Of a stretch of DNA of 23,412 nucleotides, positions 18,310 through 23,412 are shown one piece after another. Every line of letters starts with the position of its first letter. The stretch's first letter is position 1. The position numbers and the translations under genes are program-made. The notes beneath the pieces were generated by a model. The model ran no database searches. It was not told the DNA's origin and saw only the letters and a program-made list of their open reading frames with translations. Source of the DNA: Owenia fusiformis (Eukaryota > Annelida > Polychaeta > Sabellida > Oweniidae); contig CAIIXF020000006.1 in the NCBI GenBank assembly GCA_903813345.2, positions 18,640,524-18,663,935 on the forward strand, written 5' to 3'.

Positions 18310-18513
18310 ATGATGGATAGACTAACTACAATTACCTACTTCTGGTATAGACCTCAGAGAATTGACCTTTCATTGTCTCATCTCGATAATGTGCCCGATA
18401 CAGACTTTTCACATTTACGTAATGGAAATCACTCATTTTTGGATTCTCCAGCAGAACCTGACAATCAAAATGATGAATATATTTATTCACTGATGCATAC
18501 ACCAGAAGAGTGA
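18310..18513 (+). CDS. Short acidic ORF between bZIP and env
   Basis: 67 residues from the ATG that directly follows the splice-acceptor-like site; the frame is also open upstream to an ATG at 18253, overlapping the bZIP end. The first third is hydrophobic/aromatic (MMDRLTTITYFWYRPQR) and the rest is acidic and serine-rich, ending IYSLMHTPEE. I recognise no family. It stops 13 bases before the env ATG. It could be an independent small protein, an exon joined to upstream coding sequence, or an upstream ORF that tunes env translation. Confidence 0.45.
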   Translation: MMDRLTTITYFWYRPQRIDLSLSHLDNVPDTDFSHLRNGNHSFLDSPAEPDNQNDEYIYSLMHTPEE

Positions 18514-18526
18514 ACCGTTCTACATA

Positions 18527-20494
18527 ATGATAGCTGACAATATGTTTCGAGTGTGGCTGATTATAGCGTTATTTAGACAGATTTGTGGGATAGATCCTGT
18601 TTTGAATGAACAGTTTGGTGTGTTATTCAATCCGGTAAGGAAACTTGAAGTATCAGAGTCAAAATTCTATTATACTTTGGGCTTCAAGTGGCCAAATCCG
18701 GTACATGAACGTCTAGCAAAAGATATTGACTGTTTGGTATATGCCAACCTGTCCTCTTATGCGACAGGTCATAGTCTTGACTCCTACACAACCTTCTCTA
18801 CTTGTGAAAGAGCAAAACATGTTGTTAGACAAATGGACACTGATATACAGGAACTAGATGCTCGGATCACAAAAATGACAAGAGATGTGCAGCATTCGCT
18901 ACCAAAATTAAGGGACATTAATCTAAAGCGGGCATTGTTACCTTTTATTGGGGATGCAATGTCCTATTTATTTGGAGTGGCTACAGCTGACAGTGTTAAA
19001 GTGCTGAGCGAGCATATATCTACACTTGAAACATCGCAGAGGAGTATAATCTCAAATGCAAACAATATGCGACGAGAGATATTGGCAATCACAAATCTAA
19101 CGAATAGTAGAGTGGACAATTTGGTATCAGTTGTAAAGGAAAACCAGATTCGAGTGAAACAATATTTTATGAACGTTTCAACAACATTATTTGATATTCA
19201 GCAACAATTTGATGCTGCAATCCAACACTCTCATTTTGTAGAATCTGTAATGATTGTGTTAGTTGATGCATTGAGAGTGCACAGTCAACATTTGGCATTA
19301 ATTGAAACAGGATATGCAGCATTTTTAAGTGGTGTTCAAACTCTCTTAGCTGGACGACTTCCACAACCACTTATTGAACCTGAAAAACTGCAATGGATAC
19401 TACAAGAGGTGGAGCAGTCGTTGCGTTCACAAGAGAAGGACTGGGAAATCACTCATAAGAATATAGCTTTCTATTATCGGGATGTTGTTTGCTTCCCTGC
19501 TGCGACAAAAGAAGCTTTGTATATCCAGATTCACATCCCTATTCACAAAGCTCAAAGTCCACTTAATCTATATTCGATACATGTTTTACCTGTTGGATTA
19601 AAAGGACGCTCGATGACAAGAGTTATGAATTTGCCTGACTATTTCGGCATAAGTGCTGCGGCTGACCGGTATATAGAAATGTCAACAAGCGAATATCTGT
19701 CTTGTATTGGTACTTCAAGGTGTAACGGACCTTTAAGACCACGACGTTTGACTCTGAACTCTTGCATTGCGCAGATATATCTCGGAAATCTTGTAGCAGC
19801 ATCTGAAGCATGCACTATAAATGTTGCCTTGAATTACACGACTGATGATTTAGCTTATGTAGGACGTTATCTGATGTTGTCGAATGGAACTGGACTGGTA
19901 AAAATGTCATGTAAAGGAAACAGTAAACAGTTATGTTATAATTTAGCATGTTTTGCAAAAATACCCTGTGGATGTGTAGTAACGTCAGTAAACCAGAAAT
20001 TGTTTGCTGACGTGTCTACATGTAGAACTGTTGCCATTATGGAATCACAAGTACAACCAAACGTGCCATTTCACTTTCATTTCTCTGATGGTAAGGTGGC
20101 ACCATTTTTAAAAGTGGAGGATTTACAGGATCTTGAACCAATGAAACTGCCAGTTGTACCCAATTTTACGGATCCTGAAATTGGGGACAAACAGTTTAAA
20201 CACAAATTATTAGATGTAGTTGCAAACATTAAAGAAAGTGGTTCATGGATTCAGGAACCTTTATATCCAAGTGCTCCAGCCTTAAAGGCATTGAATTCCG
20301 CTTGGGTCGATTTGATTCAAATTATGGTACTTGTGGTATTATCTGTGTTATCAGTTGGTCTGTTAATACTGTATAAAAGACAGCGCGCTATTTTGATAAG
20401 GTTGGGAAAGGTGGTGGCAAAAGGTGCAAAGAAAAATTCTAACCAATCTCACTCTGACAATGAAGTAATTGTGATGGCCGAAACATCTGTTTAA
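18527..20494 (+). CDS. env: Env glycoprotein, errantivirus / baculovirus F-like
   Basis: 655 residues, uninterrupted. An N-terminal hydrophobic stretch (FRVWLIIALFRQICG, residues 7-21) is a likely signal peptide; ATG at 18542 (M6) is an alternative start. After a dibasic KR at 134-135 comes a fusion-peptide-like segment with FIG, LFG and a T-x-D pattern (140-160), the signature shared by gypsy/errantivirus Env and baculovirus F. A helical region and a cysteine-rich domain (~300-500) follow. Several N-x-S/T sites are present. One transmembrane helix at about 597-616 precedes a ~39-residue basic cytoplasmic tail. The cleavage site lacks a full R-x-K/R-R furin consensus. Class I-type membrane fusion is a family inference; activity is unknown. 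Confidence 0.88.
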   Translation: MIADNMFRVWLIIALFRQICGIDPVLNEQFGVLFNPVRKLEVSESKFYYTLGFKWPNPVHERLAKDIDCLVYANLSSYATGHSLDSYTTFSTCERAKHVVRQMDTDIQELDARITKMTRDVQHSLPKLRDINLKRALLPFIGDAMSYLFGVATADSVKVLSEHISTLETSQRSIISNANNMRREILAITNLTNSRVDNLVSVVKENQIRVKQYFMNVSTTLFDIQQQFDAAIQHSHFVESVMIVLVDALRVHSQHLALIETGYAAFLSGVQTLLAGRLPQPLIEPEKLQWILQEVEQSLRSQEKDWEITHKNIAFYYRDVVCFPAATKEALYIQIHIPIHKAQSPLNLYSIHVLPVGLKGRSMTRVMNLPDYFGISAAADRYIEMSTSEYLSCIGTSRCNGPLRPRRLTLNSCIAQIYLGNLVAASEACTINVALNYTTDDLAYVGRYLMLSNGTGLVKMSCKGNSKQLCYNLACFAKIPCGCVVTSVNQKLFADVSTCRTVAIMESQVQPNVPFHFHFSDGKVAPFLKVEDLQDLEPMKLPVVPNFTDPEIGDKQFKHKLLDVVANIKESGSWIQEPLYPSAPALKALNSAWVDLIQIMVLVVLSVLSVGLLILYKRQRAILIRLGKVVAKGAKKNSNQSHSDNEVIVMAETSV

Positions 20495-20521
20495 AATCTG
20501 TGATTTTTTTAGCAATGACCA

Positions 20522-20581
20522 TTTCCTTATAATTTTGCAGTGATCTAGATTCTAATATGAATTTAAAATTATACATTTCAG
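20522..20581 (+). promoter_or_regulatory. Candidate splice acceptors before zinc-finger ORF 1
   Basis: Two pyrimidine/T-rich AG sites: TTTCCTTATAATTTTGCAG ending at 20540 and ATTATACATTTCAG ending at 20581. The second places the junction immediately before the ATG of the next ORF, a striking arrangement repeated at 18308. Confidence 0.55.
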
Positions 20582-21013
20582 ATGGAATGGACTTGTCAAA
20601 TATGTTTAGAGGAGACAGGACTTTCTGAGATTTTTCATGAATTTTTAAAACTTTTCGATCATATGTCAGATTGTCATGAGAGTTTGCCAGATGGAGATTT
20701 AGTGAAAGACTGGCTATTTAATAGAGATTCATCATCATCCCATTCATCATACTCGTCTTTGAACTCTCATATTAATCCATCAGACATTATAACAATCGAC
20801 CAAGCTTCAATTACTTCAGACAATTCATCAATTCAGGATTCAGATTTGCGTTGTTCATTCTGCAATATATCGTTTACTGACATTGTCATACAGCGTTTAC
20901 ACATGTCAACTCACGATGATGATGAAAGTAAACTTTGTACTCTCTGTAAAACTATCTTCCGAGACGAGAAAGACTTTGCTCGCCATTTTTATACTTTGGA
21001 TTATCACCATTGA
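20582..21013 (+). CDS. C2H2 zinc-finger protein 1 (accessory ORF)
   Basis: 143 residues. A canonical C2H2 finger lies at C91, C94, H107, H111, and a second with a stretched end at C119, C122, H135 and H142/143. An atypical N-terminal pair (C5, C8, H27, H32) may be a third metal site. Between them is a long serine/aspartate-rich linker (SSSSHSSYSS and following). No known family beyond zinc finger. It sits 87 bp after env with its own splice-acceptor-like signal, so it would come from a separate spliced message. A nucleic-acid-binding regulatory role is likely but unproven. It could be a captured host fragment or an element-specific gene. Confidence 0.7.
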   Translation: MEWTCQICLEETGLSEIFHEFLKLFDHMSDCHESLPDGDLVKDWLFNRDSSSSHSSYSSLNSHINPSDIITIDQASITSDNSSIQDSDLRCSFCNISFTDIVIQRLHMSTHDDDESKLCTLCKTIFRDEKDFARHFYTLDYHH

Positions 21014-21014
21014 A

Positions 21015-21026
21015 ATTCATTTATAG
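21015..21026 (+). promoter_or_regulatory. Candidate splice acceptor before zinc-finger ORF 2
   Basis: ATTCATTTATAG ends at 21026, 12 bases ahead of the next ATG at 21039. T-rich but with a weak TAG end. Confidence 0.35.
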
Positions 21027-21038
21027 AAACAGAAAATC

Positions 21039-21623
21039 ATGGGCGACAATTTAATACATATGATAAATCCTGTTGACAGGACAAATCATGTGGGGCCATT
21101 CATTATTCCTGGAGTCATACACACTTATCAAGACATTTCTCCTCTTTCTATTGACAATGATCTGTTCGAAATTGAGGATATGTTTGAAGATGCAATAGAA
21201 GTTGTAGAAATGAATGAACAGGAGGAGGATATTTTACAAAAAGCTTTGACTGAAGCTGGTTTGCCAATGGATTGGAATGATTTTTTAGATACTTTTGATT
21301 TTACGGGTGAGATGTTTCTGGGGGAAATTGTGAGTTGTGAGTGGGAAACTGTAGGATGTGAAGACTTTTCACCAGTAATAGTGAATGCCCCACTTTCATC
21401 AATTGTTGAAGATAGAACCACATTTCACTTTGGGACTGTGGTTCGGTATTCACGGTTTATGAATATGTGGGTTTGTGCACAGTGTGAGATCATTTTTCTT
21501 GATTCTACTTTATATTATATCCACAAAAGTCATCACATTGTTGGAAGAAGTTTTTGTGCGTCGTGTGGGACAAGTTTCGAAACAAATTATTCACTGGCTT
21601 TGCATCTAATGAATCATTTCTAA
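21039..21623 (+). CDS. C2H2 zinc-finger protein 2 with acidic domain (accessory ORF)
   Basis: 194 residues, ATG at 21039, 25 bases after the previous stop. Residues ~37-92 are strongly acidic with embedded aromatic/hydrophobic residues (MFEDAIEVVEMNEQEED, then WNDFLDTFDF), a composition like acidic transcription-activation domains. Two C-terminal C2H2 fingers lie at C146, C149, H162, H165/166 and C173, C176, H189, H193. Acidic domain plus fingers suggests a DNA-binding transactivator, perhaps acting on the LTR as in complex retroviruses; this is inference. It shares finger style with ORF 1, so the two may be an ancient tandem duplication. I recognise no named homologue. Confidence 0.7.
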   Translation: MGDNLIHMINPVDRTNHVGPFIIPGVIHTYQDISPLSIDNDLFEIEDMFEDAIEVVEMNEQEEDILQKALTEAGLPMDWNDFLDTFDFTGEMFLGEIVSCEWETVGCEDFSPVIVNAPLSSIVEDRTTFHFGTVVRYSRFMNMWVCAQCEIIFLDSTLYYIHKSHHIVGRSFCASCGTSFETNYSLALHLMNHF

Positions 21624-23362
21624 TTATAATGAGAGATTTAGCTTCAATGAATAGGTTTTCACTTATTTCTTTATGTAAGGCTGAGAGGTATGTATCATAC
21701 TTTTGTCATACTACTACTACCATTGCTTGTGTTTATCTTATCCCTCAAAGCTATGCAATGCATATTTATATCTTGTTGTTATCAATGAGGTTATTTTGTG
21801 AAAAAAAAACAGTGAATACTGTACTAGAAATTGTATGTACTTAATGATTCTTTCATTTAGTATGTAATGTGTTACTGGCTTTGAATTTCAGCCTATCGAT
21901 GGTTTAAATTGATCCAATCTGATGATATAGCGAATATTGATGATGCTAATGATATATGTGTATATATTATAGATACTTACGTTTATGCAAGTCCAAGCCT
22001 AACCTTGCAGAAATAACACCCACAATCATTCGTTTGCTCCCACTCTCTCCTTTCTTTACATTCATTTTTTACTAGTTCGATCCTATCCTTGCAGTGAATA
22101 TAAAATTTTAAAACGTCAACTTCCCATTTTTGCAATTCATAACCTAGTCTTATTCCATACAAACGTTTATAATAGGTGAGTTCATTCATGATTTCTTTCT
22201 TTTAAAAAACAAAAACCTGTGTCCTAAAGCATATCTGTGGATGTTATGGTCTTATTGTATGAATATTTAACATGTGGTCTCCAAATGTTTTGGGCCAATT
22301 TCTCTGTTTTTCGGAAGTGAGATACTGGTGATTAGATTTTGATTTGAATAAATGAAGTTGATTTATTATCAACTTAAGAAGAATTTTTTCAGTTTTTAAA
22401 ATGGCCTGTACCTTGTACTGTCATTTTACACAGTAATAGCTGAGACCTCCTGAGAATTTTGTATATAATGTATGACAAATTATATTACCTTTATATCTTT
22501 TATATATACTCTCATGTATATAATTTTATATTTTATACCATTATATATTATAACAATATCAGAAATATGTATGTTTTATAGAAAGATGGAATAACATTTC
22601 CACATAATTATGTGGATCTGATATGCATCCATATGTGTAAATGTTATTTTCTTTGTGTTGTGTGCGGTTGATTTGAAGTATCACTTTCAAGTGTAGACCA
22701 GACAGCTGATTTATTTTTGTATGTAGTTAAAAGATGTCATGACAGGTACTTAGTATTGTCACTGGGTTGCCATGGATATTGTATTTCGAGTTAGTGAATA
22801 CTTCTTAGATTTTATGATGGACAATTCAAATAATGAGCATGATTTATATCTATCATGTATTAGAACCTATTATTGTGTATAGCCAGTATATCTTCATATG
22901 CTATATGTTCATGAATGGTATTCAATTCCTGGATACTTTCTACGTTTTATGAGTGAGGGATTAATTTCGTTAATGAATGTTCAGGACATGTGATTTTAGA
23001 CTATCATGTTCCGTTTCATATTGAACTTAGAGTTAGGAAGAAATTTGCATTTTTGCAACTATATTTGATTGATTTAATTGGTTACTATTGTAAATATTAT
23101 ATTACTGAGCTTACATGCTTTCTATAATCTATTTTTGGATAAATCAACACACTCTATACCAAGATGCTCCGAATGGGTATTTATTCGGTGTTTTGGAGAT
23201 TTTGGATGATAATGCTTGTTAATGAGTATAGTAAAGTTGTTCAGCTGTTGCTTGTATTTGGGGTAATGTTGTTTCTTTGGGGTTGAGTGTGTTGATCTTT
23301 TCTGTTTGCGCATGGTTTTTTTTTTTATTGTCTTTCTCTATCTCAGCCCGGAGGTCTGATTC
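21624..23362 (+). other. Long 3' non-coding region of the element
   Basis: About 1.7 kb without a convincing gene. Seen: a donor-like GTATGT at about 21688; acceptor-like sites ending at 21860 (TTCTTTCATTTAG) and 21891 (GGCTTTGAATTTCAG); and a nested palindrome at 22590-22648 in which CCACATAATTATGTGG (22600-22615) sits inside AATAACATTT...AAATGTTATT. The rest is AT-rich. A 68-codon minus-strand frame (21983-22189) is not supported. Confidence 0.6.
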
Positions 23363-23376
23363 CAGGAGGGGGGTAG
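23363..23376 (+). promoter_or_regulatory. Polypurine tract
   Basis: AGGAGGGGGG followed by TAG lies directly before the 3' LTR start, the expected primer for plus-strand DNA synthesis. Its presence fixes the LTR boundary and the element orientation. Confidence 0.85.
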
Positions 23377-23412
23377 TGTGAGTGAAAATGCTTTAAGACA
23401 ATTTAACCTCCA
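23377..23412 (+). mobile_element. 3' LTR, first 36 bp
   Basis: TGTGAGTGAAAATGC and the following bases match the LTR at 1501-1466 (minus) at 34 of 36 positions. It is cut by the window edge. Confidence 0.88.

Larger units (their letters stand above)
11413..23412 (+). mobile_element. Complex env-bearing Ty3/gypsy retroelement
   Basis: Order: partial 5' LTR, gag, pol (PR-RT-RH-IN), Maf-like bZIP ORF, short acidic ORF, env, two zinc-finger ORFs, long 3' non-coding region, polypurine tract, start of 3' LTR. The internal part is about 11.3 kb, so a complete element with ~1.5 kb LTRs would be about 14 kb, large for this superfamily. Integrase following RNase H places it in Ty3/gypsy rather than copia or BEL. 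Env and accessory genes give it errantivirus/retrovirus-like organisation. A frameshift in integrase suggests this copy is defective for integration. The left LTR part is lost in the gap and the right LTR is cut by the window edge. Confidence 0.92.

Noticed and set aside
21554-21844. Plus-strand 96-codon frame overlapping zinc-finger ORF 2
   Set aside because: Non-ATG start, overlaps the better-supported ORF, no domain.
21983-22189. Minus-strand 68-codon frame with a CGCYFC motif, as a possible antisense gene
   Set aside because: No promoter, acceptor or homology. Antisense genes exist in some retroviruses, but nothing here supports one.

Overview
Animal (metazoan) nuclear DNA, AT-rich, consisting almost entirely of transposable elements. 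The env-bearing Ty3/gypsy element, LINE and mariner debris, MITE-like short elements, minisatellites and a probable spliced cysteine-rich exon suggest a marine invertebrate. A mollusc is my best guess, but nothing in the window proves it. No bacterial gene, rRNA, tRNA or CRISPR array was seen.

Layout. 1-1501 is a minus-strand copy of a ~1.5 kb LTR. 1502-3690 holds short DNA-transposon remnants: a hAT-like MITE, a mariner-like MITE and a piece of mariner transposase. 3689-5654 (minus) is a 5'-truncated, broken non-LTR retrotransposon (LINE) ending in an (AAT)n tail. 5775-5969 (minus) looks like the last exon of a secreted six-cysteine protein. 6452-8825 is bounded by diverged inverted arms and contains a MITE with 20-bp terminal repeats and a 9-bp target duplication. 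9465-10912 is minisatellite running into a 500-N assembly gap (10913-11412).

11413-23412 is the main object: a Ty3/gypsy LTR retroelement with retrovirus-like complexity. In order it has a partial 5' LTR with a consensus splice donor; gag (coiled coil, capsid region, CCHC knuckle); a gag-pol overlap with a slippery heptamer followed by an H-type pseudoknot; pol (protease, RT, RNase H, integrase), broken by one frameshift inside the integrase core; a small bZIP gene resembling small Maf transcription factors; a short acidic ORF; a complete env related to errantivirus/baculovirus F proteins; two consecutive C2H2 zinc-finger ORFs, the second with an acidic domain; a ~1.7 kb non-coding 3' region; a polypurine tract; and the first 36 bp of the 3' LTR. 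The full element would be about 14 kb.

Most interesting reading: a complex retroelement that carries its own candidate transcription regulators (a Maf-like bZIP between pol and env, and two zinc-finger proteins after env). Splice-acceptor-like sites lie before each accessory ORF, which would allow spliced subgenomic mRNAs. The other reading frames are open, so apart from the integrase break the copy looks young. All functional statements are inference from sequence.
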